64,000 nt of DNA from Alentia gelatinosa (GCA_950022655.1 OX465579.1:78751193-78815192), one strand, 5' to 3'; counted from the stretch's first letter, positions 1-11,061 are shown. The notes: a model not told the origin generated them from the letters alone. A program made the numbers and translations.

Positions 1-6
1 GCGGGT

Positions 7-220
7 GCCCAAATATTATCATAGCCCTAAGACATCTAAGGATGACGTACCAAATGCGGAAATTCACTTCCCGTTAGAATTCGGCCATGAAACTTCAACA
101 CCAGTTAGGGACACATATAACCTACGATCACCTAAAATATGAAGATAATCAGCCGCTTGGATCTAACGATATTAGTGTTTGAATCTGGTTGTATCAAATG
201 CTGCTCTGGTGGCCGGTGTA
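7..220 (+). repeat. Half-module H1 (reference in monomer 1)
   Basis: H1 and H2 (376-588) align along almost their full length and share blocks such as GACATCTAAGGA, CAGTTAGGGACACATATAAC and GAATCTGGTTGTATCAAATG. They sit 366-368 bp apart. H1 is recognised by AATATTATC, CGTTAGAATT, GAAGATAATC and TTAGTGTTTG. The linker between the halves (221-375) has no second copy. This internal homology is the substrate for the 367-bp gains and losses in monomers 22, 24, 33 and 34. Confidence 0.92.
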
Positions 221-227
221 GGCCTAC

Positions 228-256
228 TTAAGCAGTCGCTACTTTATGCAGCGACC
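228..256 (+). other. TTAA plus hairpin (reference in monomer 1)
   Basis: TTAA at 228-231 is followed by an inverted repeat: left arm GTCGCTAC (235-242), loop TTTAT, right arm GCAGCGAC (248-255). Here one pair is mismatched (A241 with C249). In other monomers the left arm is GGTCGCTGC and pairs perfectly over nine bases with GCAGCGACC, for example at 5795-5817 and 27251-27273. The right arm looks unchanged throughout, whereas the left arm has several forms. The MITE inserted at exactly this TTAA in monomer 21. A role is not known. Confidence 0.75.
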
Positions 257-375
257 TTGACATTGACTGCACTTGTTCCTGATAGATTGGCCATCAACCC
301 CTGTCTGTGCTGAGCTCCTCACTCTCAGTCGAATAGATTGACGGGCTGACCGTACGCAGAATTTAACTCACTGTC

Positions 376-588
376 GCCAAAATTATCATAGCCCAAGACA
401 TCTAAGGATGATACGTACCAAACGTGGAAACTCACTTCCCGTTGGAATTTAGCCATGAAACTTTAACACCAGTTAGGGACACATATAACCTATGATCACC
501 TAAAATATGAAGAAAATCAGCAGCTTGGATCTAACGATATTCGCGTTTGAATCTGGTTGTATCAAATGCTGCTCTGGTGGCCAGTGTA
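376..588 (+). repeat. Half-module H2 (reference in monomer 1)
   Basis: This is the diverged second copy of H1 in every standard monomer. Its own markers are AAATTATCATAGCCCAAG, CGTTGGAATT, GAAGAAAATCAGCAGC and TTCGCGTTTG. The copies of H2 in different monomers resemble one another more than they resemble H1. The duplication is therefore older than the amplification of the 1.13-kb unit (inference). Confidence 0.92.
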
Positions 589-636
589 CTAACATTGGGT
601 GGCCATGATAAGAACTAACGTTTTCATTGACAGGTT

Positions 637-669
637 CTGCCACCTGGTGTATTATAAGGAACCAGGTTC
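637..669 (+). other. Short palindromes upstream of the tRNA-like segment
   Basis: CACCTGGTG is a nine-base palindrome around a central T, and GGAACCAGGTTCC is a 13-base palindrome around a central A. Between them lies GTATTATAAGG, which resembles a TATA element. CCTGGT and ACCAGG can also pair across it. Some monomers change the centre to TTAAAAGG (20, 25, 27 and others) or break the second palindrome with TTATAAGAAACC (4, 14, 19). The order TATA-like, tRNA-like, T tract resembles a Pol III unit, but the TATA assignment is weak. Confidence 0.45.
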
Positions 670-704
670 CTAACTACATTGATAACGCCTTAAACCTTCT
701 CTCT

Positions 705-797
705 TTCTGTCAGACTCAGTGGTCTAGAGGTAGAGTGTCTGCAAGGGAAACCTATGGTTGAGAGTTCAATCCCCTACCATGCAGAGCGTTTTTTTTT
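705..797 (+). ncRNA. Degenerate tRNA-like segment with T9 tract (reference in monomer 1)
   Basis: The segment carries an A-box-like stretch, AGACTCAGTGG, with flanking ACTC (714-717) and GAGT (733-736) able to form a D-arm stem. A B-box-like AGTTCAATCCC (763-773) follows, then nine T at 789-797. B-box consensus is RGTTCRANTCC, and this copy is off in the last part. I could not fold a full cloverleaf: the acceptor and anticodon stems pair poorly and the D loop is too long. It is most likely a decayed tRNA or tRNA-derived SINE head trapped in the satellite. Whether it is transcribed is unknown. A same-phase copy lies in almost every monomer, but not in 42 and 49, where its 5' half is deleted. 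Confidence 0.4.
789..797 (+). terminator. T9 tract, possible Pol III terminator
   Basis: Four or more T on the non-template strand stop RNA polymerase III. This nine-T run directly follows the tRNA-like segment. Most monomers have eight or nine T. Monomers 3, 10 and 13 read GGTTCTTTTTC instead, so the run is broken there but still has five T. Confidence 0.35.
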
Positions 798-800
798 CAA

Positions 801-910
801 GAGTCATAAAGATTCTTATAGGAAACTTGAAGGTTGAGAGTTCAAATCCCCTTCCATCCAGACTTTTTTATATTTTTTTATGAGAGTCATAAAGATTCTT
901 TTAGGAACCA
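801..910 (+). repeat. Short direct repeat pair, 83 bp apart
   Basis: GAGTCATAAAGATTCTTATA (from 801) and GAGTCATAAAGATTCTTTTA (from 884) are nearly the same, each followed by GGAA. Monomers 4 and 14 have lost one copy with the DNA between, so the pair acts as a deletion hot spot. The 3' sequence after the second copy (about 910-1020) is AT-rich with no recognised feature. Confidence 0.85.
832..879 (+). ncRNA. Second B-box-like repeat with T tracts (reference in monomer 1)
   Basis: This is a partial copy of 756-786: GGTTGAGAGTTCAA and CCATCCAGA recur about 76 bp downstream. AGTTCAAATCC at 839-849 matches the B-box consensus RGTTCRANTCC at every fixed position. T6 (864-869) and T7 (873-879) follow. 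No second A box is visible, so this may be a duplicated 3' part of the tRNA-like segment. Confidence 0.4.
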
Positions 911-1024
911 ATTTTTCTCTTTCTGAATTATTTCTATTTCCATTTTTGAATCTTACACAGACATACCTACATAAATAGGGGAATCTTCCATCCAGAACTA
1001 TTTATTATTCACCCTTACACATAC

Positions 1025-1055
1025 GAATACCAGTTACTTTACGTTCTGGTACATT
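1025..1055 (+). other. Stem-loop near the monomer end
   Basis: TACCAG (1028-1033) and CTGGTA (1046-1051) form a six-pair stem around a 12-base loop. GAA before and TTC after extend it past a two-base bulge. It is kept in most monomers. Monomer 35 has a small change (ACATACAAGACC) that removes part of the stem. Confidence 0.5.
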
Positions 1056-1127
1056 CAGTATAGATTGGTTACTGCACCTGTATGCAGTAATTATAGTGGG
1101 CCCTGTATTTTAGTCAAGACCATCGTT

Positions 1128-2256
1128 GCGGGTGCCCAAATATTATCATAGCCCTAAGACATCTAAGGACATGACGTACCAAATGCGGAAATTCACTTCC
1201 CGTTAGAATTCGGCCATGAAACTTTAACACCAGTTAGGGACACATATAACCTACGATCACCTAAAATATGAAGATAATCAGCCGCTTGGATCTAACGATA
1301 TTAGTGTTTGAATCTGGTTGTATCAAATGCTGCTCTGGTGGCCGGTGTAGCCCTACTTAAGCGATCGCTACTTCATGCAGCGACCTTGACATTGACTGCA
1401 CTTGTTCCTGATAGATTGGCCATCAACCCCTGTCTGTGCTGAGCTCCTCACTCTCAGTCGAATAGATTGACGGGCTGACCGTACGCAGAATTTAACTCAC
1501 TGTCACCCAAATTATCATAGCCCAAGACATCTAAGGATGATACGTACCAAACGTGGAAACTCACTTCCCGTTGGAATTCAGCCATGAAACTCTAACACCA
1601 GTTAGGGACACATATAACCTACGATCACCTAAAATATGAAGAAAATCAGCAGCTTGGATCTAACGATATTCGCGTTTGAATCTGGTTGTATCAAATGCTG
1701 CTCTGGTGGCCAGTGTACTGACATTGGGTGGCCATGATAAGAACTAACGTTTTCATTGACAGGTCCTGCCACCTGGTGTATTATAAGGAACCAGGTTCCT
1801 AGCTACATTGATAACGCCTTAAACCTTCTCTCTTTCTGTCAGACTCAGTGGTCTAGAGGTAGAGTGTCTGCAAGGGAAACCTATGGTTGAGAGTTCAATC
1901 CCCTACCATGCAGAGCGTTTTTTTTTCAAGAGTCATAAAGATTCTTATAGGAAACTTGAAGGTTGAGAGTTCAAATCCCCTTCCATCCAGACTTTTTTAT
2001 ATTTTTTTATGAGAGTCATAAAGATTCTTTTAGGAACCAATTTTTCTCTTTCTGAATTATTTCTATTTCCATTTTTGAATCTTACACAGACATACCTACA
2101 TAAATAGGGGAATCTTCCATCCAGAACTATTTATTATTCACCCTTACACATACGAATACCAGTTACTTTACGTTCTGGTACATTCAGTATAGATTGGTTA
2201 CTGCACCTGTATGCAGTAATTATAGTGGGCCCTGTATTTTAGTCAAGACCATCGTT
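1128..2256 (+). repeat. Monomer 2, type B (1,129 bp)
   Basis: Type B has GTAGCCCTAC with hairpin left arm GCGATCGCTAC, TCACCCAAATT at the start of H2, ACTCTAAC in H2 and CCTAGCTAC. Monomers 9 and 12 are the same form. Confidence 0.95.
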
Positions 2257-3386
2257 GCGGGTGCCCAAATATTATCATAGCCCTAAGACATCTAAGGACA
2301 TGACGTACCAAATGCGGAAATTCACTTCCCGTTAGAATTCGGCCATGAAACTTTAACACCAGTTAGGGACACATATAACCTACGATCACCTAAAATATGA
2401 AGATAATCAGCCGCTTGGATCTAACGATATTAGTGTTTGAATCTGGTTGTATCAAATGCTGCTCTGGTGGCCGGTGTAGCCCTACTTAAGCGATCGCTAC
2501 TTCATGCAGCGACCTTGACATTGACTGCACTTGTTCCTGATAGATTGGCCATCAACCCCTGTCTGTGCTGAGCTCCTCACTCTCAGTCGAATAGATTGAC
2601 GGGCTGACCGTACGCAGAATTTAACTCACTGTCACCCAAATTATCATAGCCCAAGACATCTAAGGATGATACGTACCAAACGTGGAAACTCACTTCCCGT
2701 TGGAATTCAGCCATGAAACTCTAACACCAGTTAGGGACACATATAACCTACGATCACCTAAAATATGAAGAAAATCAGCAGCTTGGATCTAACGATATTC
2801 GCGTTTGAATCTGGTTGTATCAAATGCTGCTCTGGTGGCCAGTGTACTGACATTGGGTGGCCATGATAAGAACTAACGTTTTCATTGACAGGTCCTGCCA
2901 CCTGGTGTATTATAAGGAACCAGGTTCCTAGCTACATTGATAACGCCTTAAACCTTCTCTCTTTCTGTCAGACTCAGTGGTCTAGAGGTAGAGTGTCTGC
3001 AAGGGAAACCTATGGTTGAGAGTTCAATCCCCTTCCATGCAGAGCGGTTCTTTTTCAAGAGTCATAAAGATTCTTATAGGAAACTTGAAGGTTGAGAGTT
3101 CAAATCCCCTTACATCCAGACTTTTTTATATTTTTTTATGAGAGTCAAAAAGATTCTTTTAGGAACTAATTTTTCTCTTTCTGAATTATTTCAATTTCCA
3201 TTTTTGAATCTTACACAGACATACCTACATAAATAGGGGAATCTTCCATCCAGAACTATTTATTTATTTACCCTTACACATACTAATACCAGTTACTTTA
3301 CGTTCTGGTACATTCAGTATAGATTGGTTACTGCACCTTTATGCAGTAGTTATAGTGGGCCCTGTATTTTAGTCAAGACCATCGTT
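2257..3386 (+). repeat. Monomer 3, type C (1,130 bp)
   Basis: The front is like type B. The tail differs: GAGCGGTTCTTTTTC interrupts the T tract, GAGTCAAAAAG replaces GAGTCATAAAG, and TATTTATTTACCC and CTTTATGCAGTAGTT follow. Monomers 10 and 13 match it. Confidence 0.95.
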
Positions 3387-4431
3387 GCGGGTGCCCAAAT
3401 ATTATCATAGCCCTAAGACATCTAAGGACATGACGTACCAAATGCGGAAATTCACTTCCCGTTAGAATTCAGCCATGAAACTTTAACACCAGTTAGGGAC
3501 ACATATAACCTACGATCACCTAAAATATGAAGATAATCAGCCGCTTGGATCTAACGATATTAGTGTTTGAATCTGGTTGTATCAAATGCTGCTCTGGTGG
3601 CCGGTGTAGGCCTACTTAAGCAGTCGCTACTTTATGCAGCGACCTTGACATTGACTGCACTTGTTCCTGATAGATTGGCCATCAACCCCTGTCTGTGCTG
3701 AGCTCCTCACTCTCAGTCGAATAGATTGACGGGCTGACCGTACGCAGAATTTAACTCACTGTCGCCCAAATTATCATAGCCCAAGACATCTAAGGATGAT
3801 ACGTACCAAACGTGGAAACTCACTTCCCGTTGGAATTTAGCCATGAAACTTTAACACCAGTTAGGGACACATATAACCTATGATCACCTAAAATATGAAG
3901 AAAATCAGCAGCTTGGATCTAACGATATTCGCGTTTGAATCTGGTTGTATCAAATGCTGCTCTGGTGGCCAGTGTTCTGACATTGGGTGGCCATGATAAG
4001 AACTAACGTTTTCATTGACAGGTCCTGCCACCTGGTGTATTATAAGAAACCAGGTTCCTCACTACATTGATAACGCCTTAAACCTTCTCTCTTTCTGTCA
4101 GACTCAGTGGTCTAGAGGTAGAGTGTCTGCAAGGGAAACCTATGGTTGAGAGTTCAATCCCCTTCCATGCAGAGCGTTTTTTTTCAAGAGTCATAAAGAT
4201 TCTTATAGGAACCAATTTTTCTCTTTCTGAATTATTTCTATTTCCATTTTTGAATCTTACACAGACATACCTACATAAATAGGGGAATCTTCCATCCAGA
4301 ACTATTTATTATTCACCCTTACACATACGAATACCAGTTACTTTACGTTCTGGTACATTCAGTATAGATTGGTTACTGCACCTGTATGCAGTAATTATAG
4401 TGGGCCCTGTATTTTAGTCAAGACCATCGTT
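3387..4431 (+). repeat. Monomer 4, type D with 83-bp deletion (1,045 bp)
   Basis: At about 4201-4212 ATTCTTATAGGA joins directly to ACCAATTTTT. The second B-box-like repeat and one copy of the short direct repeat are gone. H1 has ATTCAGCC and H2 has GGAATTTAGCC. The palindrome reads TTATAAGAAACC. Monomer 14 carries the same deletion. Confidence 0.95.
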
Positions 4432-5559
4432 GCGGGTGCCCAAATATTATCATAGCCCTAAGACATCTAAGGACATGACGTACCAAATGCGGAAATTCAC
4501 TTCCAGTTAGAATTCAGCCATGAAACTTCAACACCAGTTAGGGACACATATAACCTACGATCACCTAAAATATGAAGATAATCAGCCGCTTGGATCTAAC
4601 GATATTAGTGTTTGAATCTGGTTGTATCAAATGCTGCTCTGGTGGCCGGTGTAGGCCTACTTAAGCAGTCGCTACTTCATGCAGCGACCTTGACATTGAC
4701 TGCACTTGTTCCTGAAAGATTGGCCATCAAACCCTGTCTGTGCTGAGCTCCTCACTCTCAGTCGAATAGATTGACGGGCTGACCGTCGAAGAATTTAACT
4801 CACTGTCGCCAAAATTATCATAGCCCAAGACATCTAAGGAGGATACGTACCAAACGTGGAAACTCACTTTCCGTTGGAATTCAGCCATGAAACTTTAACA
4901 CCAGTTAGGGACACATATAACCTATGATCACCTAAAATATGAAGAAAATCAGCAGCTTGGATCTAACGATATTCGCGTTTGAATCTGGTTGTATCAAATG
5001 CTGCTCTGGTGGCCAGTGTTCTGACATTGGGTGGCCATGATAAGAACTAACGTTTTCATTGACAGGTCCTGCCACCTGGTGTATTATAAGGAACCAGGTT
5101 CCTCACTACATTGATAACGCCTTAAACCTTCTCTCTTTCTGTCAGACTCAGTGGTCTAGAGGTAGAGTGTCTGCAAGGGAAACCTATGGTTGAGAGTTCA
5201 ATCCCCTTCCATGCAGATCGGTTTTTTTTCAAGAGTCATAAAGATTCTTATAGGAAACTTGAAGGTTGAGAGTTCAAATCGCCTTACATCCAGACTTTTT
5301 TATATTTTTTTATGAGAGTCAAAAAGATTCTTTTAGGAACTAATTTTTCTCTTTCTGAATTATTTCTATTTCCATTTTTGAATCTTACACAGACATACCT
5401 ACATAAATAGGGGAATCTTCCATCCAGAACTATTTATTATTCACCCTTACACATACTAATACCAGTTACTTTACGTTCTGGTACATTCAGTATAGATTGG
5501 TTACTGCACCTGTATGCAGTAATTATAGTGGGCCCTGTATTTTAGTCAAGACCATCGTT
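4432..5559 (+). repeat. Monomer 5, type E (1,128 bp)
   Basis: Private markers are CTTCCAGTTAG in H1, TGAAAGATTGGCCATCAAACC and GACCGTCGAAGAAT in the linker, and GCAGATCGG before the T tract. It shares AGGAGGATACG with monomers 20 and 40. Monomer 15 is the same form. Confidence 0.95.
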
Positions 5560-6546
5560 GCGGGTGCCCAAATATTATCATAGCCCTAAGACATCTAAGG
5601 ACATGACGTACCAAATGCGGAAATTCACTTCCCGTTAGAATTCGGCCATGAAACTTTAACACCAGTTAGGGACACATATAACCTACGATCACCTAAAATA
5701 TGAAGATAATCAGCCGCTTGGATCTAACGATATTAGTGTTTGAATCTGGTTGTATCAAATGCTGCTCTGGTGGCCGGTGTAGGCCTACTTAAGCGGTCGC
5801 TGCTTCATGCAGCGACCTTGACATTGACTGCACTTGTTCCTGATAGATTGGCCATCAACCCCTGTCGGTGCTGATGAAACTTTAACACCAGTTAGGGACA
5901 CATATAACCTATGATCACCTAAAATATGAAGAAAATCAGCAGCTTGGATCTAACGATATTCGCGTTTGAATCTGGTTGTATCAAATGCTGCTCTGGTGGC
6001 CAGTCTTCTGACATTGGGTGGCCATGATAAGAACTAACGTTTTCACTGACAGGTCCTGCCACCTGGTGTATTATAAGGAACCAGGTTCCTCACTACATTG
6101 ATAACGCCTTAAACCTTGTCTCTTTCTGTCACACTCAGTGGTCTAGAGGTAGAGTGTCTGCAAGGGAAACCTATGGTTGAGAGTTCAATCCCCTTCCATG
6201 CAGAGCGTTTTTTTTTCAAGAGTCATAAAGATTCTTATAGGAAACTTGAAGGTTGAGAGTTCAAATCGCCTTACATCCAGACTTTTTTATATTTTTTTAT
6301 GAGAGTCATAAAGATTCTTTTAGGAACCAATTTTTCTCTTTCTGAATTATTTCTATTTCCATTTTTGAATCTTACACAGACATACCTACATAAAAAGGGG
6401 AATCTTCCATCCAGAACTATTTATTATTCACCCTTCCACATACGAATACCAGTTACTTTACGTTCTGGTACATTCAGTATAGATTGGTTACTGCACCTGT
6501 ATGCAGTAATTATAGTGGGCCCTGTATTTTAGTCAAGACCATCGTT
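5560..6546 (+). repeat. Monomer 6, type F with 142-bp deletion (987 bp)
   Basis: CGGTGCTGA joins to TGAAACTTTAAC at about 5873. This removes the end of the linker and the start of H2 with only about one base of shared sequence at the join. The hairpin is in its perfect form (5795-5817). The tail change CATAAAAAGGGG removes a stop and opens a chance 77-codon frame (6299-6532). Monomer 16 matches. Confidence 0.95.
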
Positions 6547-7675
6547 GCGGGTGCCCAAATATTATCATAGCCCTAAGACATCTAAGGACATGACGTACCA
6601 AATGCGGAAATTCACTTCCCGTTAGAATTCAGCCATGAAACTTTAACACCAGTTAGGGACACATATAACCTACGATCACCTAAAATATGAAGATAATCAG
6701 CCGCTTGGATCTAACGATATTAGTGTTTGAATCTGGTTGTATCAAATGCTGCTCTGGTGGCCGGTGTAGGCCTACTTAAGCGGTCGCTGCTTCATGCAGC
6801 GACCTTGACATTGACTGCACTTGTTCCTGATAGATTGGCCATCAACCCCTGTCTGTGCTGAGCTCCTCACTCTCAGTCGAATAGATTGACGGGCTGACCG
6901 TACGCAGAATTTAACTCACTGTCGCCCAAATTATCATAGTCCAAGACATCTAAGGATGATACGTACCAAACGTGGAAACTCACTTCCCGTTGGAATTCAG
7001 CCATGAAACTTTAACACCAGTTAGGGACACATATAACCTATGATCACCTAAAATATGAAGAAAATCAGCAGCTTTGATCTAACGATATTCGCGTTTGAAT
7101 CTGGTTGTATCAAATGCTGCTCTGGTGGCCAGTGTTCTGACATTGGGTGGCCATGATAAGAACTAATGTTTTCACTGACAGGTCCTACCACCTGGTGTAT
7201 TATAAGGAACCAGGTTCCTCACTACATTGATAACGCCTTAAATCTTCTCTCTTTCTGTCACACTCAGTGGTCTAGAGGTAGAGTGTCTGCAAGGGAAACC
7301 TATGGTTGAGAGTTCAATCCCCTTCCATGCAGAGCGTTTTTTTTTCAAGAGTCATAAAGATTCTTATAGGAAACTTGAAGGTTGAGAGTTCAAATCCCCT
7401 TCCATCCAGACTTTTTTATATTTTTTTATGAGAGTCATAAAGATTCTTTTAGGAACCAATTTTTCTCTTTCTGAATTATTTCTATTTCCATTTTTGAATC
7501 TTACACAGACATACCTACATAAATAGGGGAATCTTCCATCCAGAACTATTTATTATTCACCCTTACACATACTAATACCAGTTACTTTACGTTCTGGTAC
7601 ATTCAGTATAGATTGGTTACTGCACCTGTATGCAGTAATTATAGTGGGCCCTGTATTTTAGTCAAGACCATCGTT
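6547..7675 (+). repeat. Monomer 7, type G (1,129 bp)
   Basis: Type G has TAGTCCAAGAC, GCAGCTTTGATC, CTAATGTTTTCACTG and TCCTACCACC. It matches monomer 17 up to about 7396. Its tail then differs (CCCCTTCC, CATACTAATACC), so this monomer also looks like a junction of two parents. Confidence 0.92.
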
Positions 7676-8802
7676 GCGGGTGCCCAAATATTATCATAGC
7701 CCTAAGACATCTAAGGATGACGTACCAAATGCGGAAATTCACTTCCCGTTAGAATTCGGCCATGAAACTTCAACACCAGTTAGGGACACATATAACCTAC
7801 GATCACCTAAAATATGAAGATAATCAGCCGCTTGGATCTAACGATATTAGTGTTTGAATCTGGTTGTATCAAATGCTGCTCTGGTGGCCGGTGTAGGCCT
7901 ACTTAAGCAGTCGCTACTTTATGCAGCGACCTTGACATTGACTGCACTTGTTCCTGATAGATTGGCCATCAACCCCTGTCTGTGCTGAGCTCCTCACTCT
8001 CAGTCGAATAGATTGACGGGCTGACCGTACGCAGAATTTAACTCACTGTCGCCAAAATTATCATAGCCCAAGACATCTAAGGATGATACGTACCAAACGT
8101 GGAAACTCACTTCCCGTTGGAATTTAGCCATGAAACTTTAACACCAGTTAGGGACACATATAACCTATGATCACCTAAAATATGAAGAAAATCAGCAGCT
8201 TGGATCTAACGATATTCGCGTTTGAATCTGGTTGTATCAAATGCTGCTCTGGTGGCCAGTGTACTAACATTGGGTGGCCATGATAAGAACTAACGTTTTC
8301 ATTGACAGGTTCTGCCACCTGGTGTATTATAAGGAACCAGGTTCCTAACTACATTGATAACGCCTTAAACCTTCTCTCTTTCTGTCAGACTCAGTGGTCT
8401 AGAGGTAGAGTGTCTGCAAGGGAAACCTATGGTTGAGAGTTCAATCCCCTACCATGCAGAGCGTTTTTTTTTCAAGAGTCATAAAGATTCTTATAGGAAA
8501 CTTGAAGGTTGAGAGTTCAAATCCCCTTCCATCCAGACTTTTTTATATTTTTTTATGAGAGTCATAAAGATTCTTTTAGGAACCAATTTTTCTCTTTCTG
8601 AATTATTTCTATTTCCATTTTTGAATCTTACACAGACATACCTACATAAATAGGGGAATCTTCCATCCAGAACTATTTATTATTCACCCTTACACATACG
8701 AATACCAGTTACTTTACGTTCTGGTACATTCAGTATAGATTGGTTACTGCACCTGTATGCAGTAATTATAGTGGGCCCTGTATTTTAGTCAAGACCATCG
8801 TT
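7676..8802 (+). repeat. Monomer 8, type A (1,127 bp)
   Basis: It is a copy of monomer 1 at an offset of 7,675, including the missing CA and GTGTACTAAC. It starts the second, longer A-to-G series. Confidence 0.95.
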
Positions 8803-9931
8803 GCGGGTGCCCAAATATTATCATAGCCCTAAGACATCTAAGGACATGACGTACCAAATGCGGAAATTCACTTCCCGTTAGAATTCGGCCATGAAACTTT
8901 AACACCAGTTAGGGACACATATAACCTACGATCACCTAAAATATGAAGATAATCAGCCGCTTGGATCTAACGATATTAGTGTTTGAATCTGGTTGTATCA
9001 AATGCTGCTCTGGTGGCCGGTGTAGCCCTACTTAAGCGATCGCTACTTCATGCAGCGACCTTGACATTGACTGCACTTGTTCCTGATAGATTGGCCATCA
9101 ACCCCTGTCTGTGCTGAGCTCCTCACTCTCAGTCGAATAGATTGACGGGCTGACCGTACGCAGAATTTAACTCACTGTCACCCAAATTATCATAGCCCAA
9201 GACATCTAAGGATGATACGTACCAAACGTGGAAACTCACTTCCCGTTGGAATTCAGCCATGAAACTCTAACACCAGTTAGGGACACATATAACCTACGAT
9301 CACCTAAAATATGAAGAAAATCAGCAGCTTGGATCTAACGATATTCGCGTTTGAATCTGGTTGTATCAAATGCTGCTCTGGTGGCCAGTGTACTGACATT
9401 GGGTGGCCATGATAAGAACTAACGTTTTCATTGACAGGTCCTGCCACCTGGTGTATTATAAGGAACCAGGTTCCTAGCTACATTGATAACGCCTTAAACC
9501 TTCTCTCTTTCTGTCAGACTCAGTGGTCTAGAGGTAGAGTGTCTGCAAGGGAAACCTATGGTTGAGAGTTCAATCCCCTACCATGCAGAGCGTTTTTTTT
9601 TCAAGAGTCATAAAGATTCTTATAGGAAACTTGAAGGTTGAGAGTTCAAATCCCCTTCCATCCAGACTTTTTTATATTTTTTTATGAGAGTCATAAAGAT
9701 TCTTTTAGGAACCAATTTTTCTCTTTCTGAATTATTTCTATTTCCATTTTTGAATCTTACACAGACATACCTACATAAATAGGGGAATCTTCCATCCAGA
9801 ACTATTTATTATTCACCCTTACACATACGAATACCAGTTACTTTACGTTCTGGTACATTCAGTATAGATTGGTTACTGCACCTGTATGCAGTAATTATAG
9901 TGGGCCCTGTATTTTAGTCAAGACCATCGTT
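8803..9931 (+). repeat. Monomer 9, type B (1,129 bp)
   Basis: It matches monomer 2 at offset 7,675, including GCGATCGCTAC and TCACCCAAATT. Confidence 0.95.
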
Positions 9932-11061
9932 GCGGGTGCCCAAATATTATCATAGCCCTAAGACATCTAAGGACATGACGTACCAAATGCGGAAATTCAC
10001 TTCCCGTTAGAATTCGGCCATGAAACTTTAACACCAGTTAGGGACACATATAACCTACGATCACCTAAAATATGAAGATAATCAGCCGCTTGGATCTAAC
10101 GATATTAGTGTTTGAATCTGGTTGTATCAAATGCTGCTCTGGTGGCCGGTGTAGCCCTACTTAAGCGATCGCTACTTCATGCAGCGACCTTGACATTGAC
10201 TGCACTTGTTCCTGATAGATTGGCCATCAACCCCTGTCTGTGCTGAGCTCCTCACTCTCAGTCGAATAGATTGACGGGCTGACCGTACGCAGAATTTAAC
10301 TCACTGTCACCCAAATTATCATAGCCCAAGACATCTAAGGATGATACGTACCAAACGTGGAAACTCACTTCCCGTTGGAATTCAGCCATGAAACTCTAAC
10401 ACCAGTTAGGGACACATATAACCTACGATCACCTAAAATATGAAGAAAATCAGCAGCTTGGATCTAACGATATTCGCGTTTGAATCTGGTTGTATCAAAT
10501 GCTGCTCTGGTGGCCAGTGTACTGACATTGGGTGGCCATGATAAGAACTAACGTTTTCATTGACAGGTCCTGCCACCTGGTGTATTATAAGGAACCAGGT
10601 TCCTAGCTACATTGATAACGCCTTAAACCTTCTCTCTTTCTGTCAGACTCAGTGGTCTAGAGGTAGAGTGTCTGCAAGGGAAACCTATGGTTGAGAGTTC
10701 AATCCCCTTCCATGCAGAGCGGTTCTTTTTCAAGAGTCATAAAGATTCTTATAGGAAACTTGAAGGTTGAGAGTTCAAATCCCCTTACATCCAGACTTTT
10801 TTATATTTTTTTATGAGAGTCAAAAAGATTCTTTTAGGAACTAATTTTTCTCTTTCTGAATTATTTCAATTTCCATTTTTGAATCTTACACAGACATACC
10901 TACATAAATAGGGGAATCTTCCATCCAGAACTATTTATTTATTTACCCTTACACATACTAATACCAGTTACTTTACGTTCTGGTACATTCAGTATAGATT
11001 GGTTACTGCACCTTTATGCAGTAGTTATAGTGGGCCCTGTATTTTAGTCAAGACCATCGTT
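9932..11061 (+). repeat. Monomer 10, type C (1,130 bp)
   Basis: It matches monomer 3, including the interrupted T tract GGTTCTTTTTC and TATTTATTTACCC. Confidence 0.95.

Larger units (their letters stand above)
1..1127 (+). repeat. Monomer 1, type A (1,127 bp)
   Basis: Type A lacks the CA found in AAGGACATGACG of most monomers. It carries ATTCGGCC and ACTTCAAC in H1, GCCAAAATT and GGAATTTAGCC in H2, and GTGTACTAAC after H2. The same form recurs as monomer 8. Confidence 0.95.

Noticed and set aside
1..10. Array edge at the window start
   Set aside because: The window happens to begin at the motif I use as monomer start. The phase is arbitrary and nothing before it is visible.
108..113. TTAGGG, the vertebrate-type telomere motif
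   Set aside because: It occurs singly within H1 and H2 and never in tandem.
705..788. Intact tRNA gene
   Set aside because: The acceptor and anticodon stems do not pair well, the D loop is too long and the B box is off consensus. I therefore list it only as tRNA-like.
6299..6532. 77-codon open frame, repeated at 17362-17595 and 18491-18724
   Set aside because: It exists only where CATAAATAGGGG became CATAAAAAGGGG and removed a stop. The same place is closed in nearly all other monomers. No domain, no start context and no conservation of frame support it.
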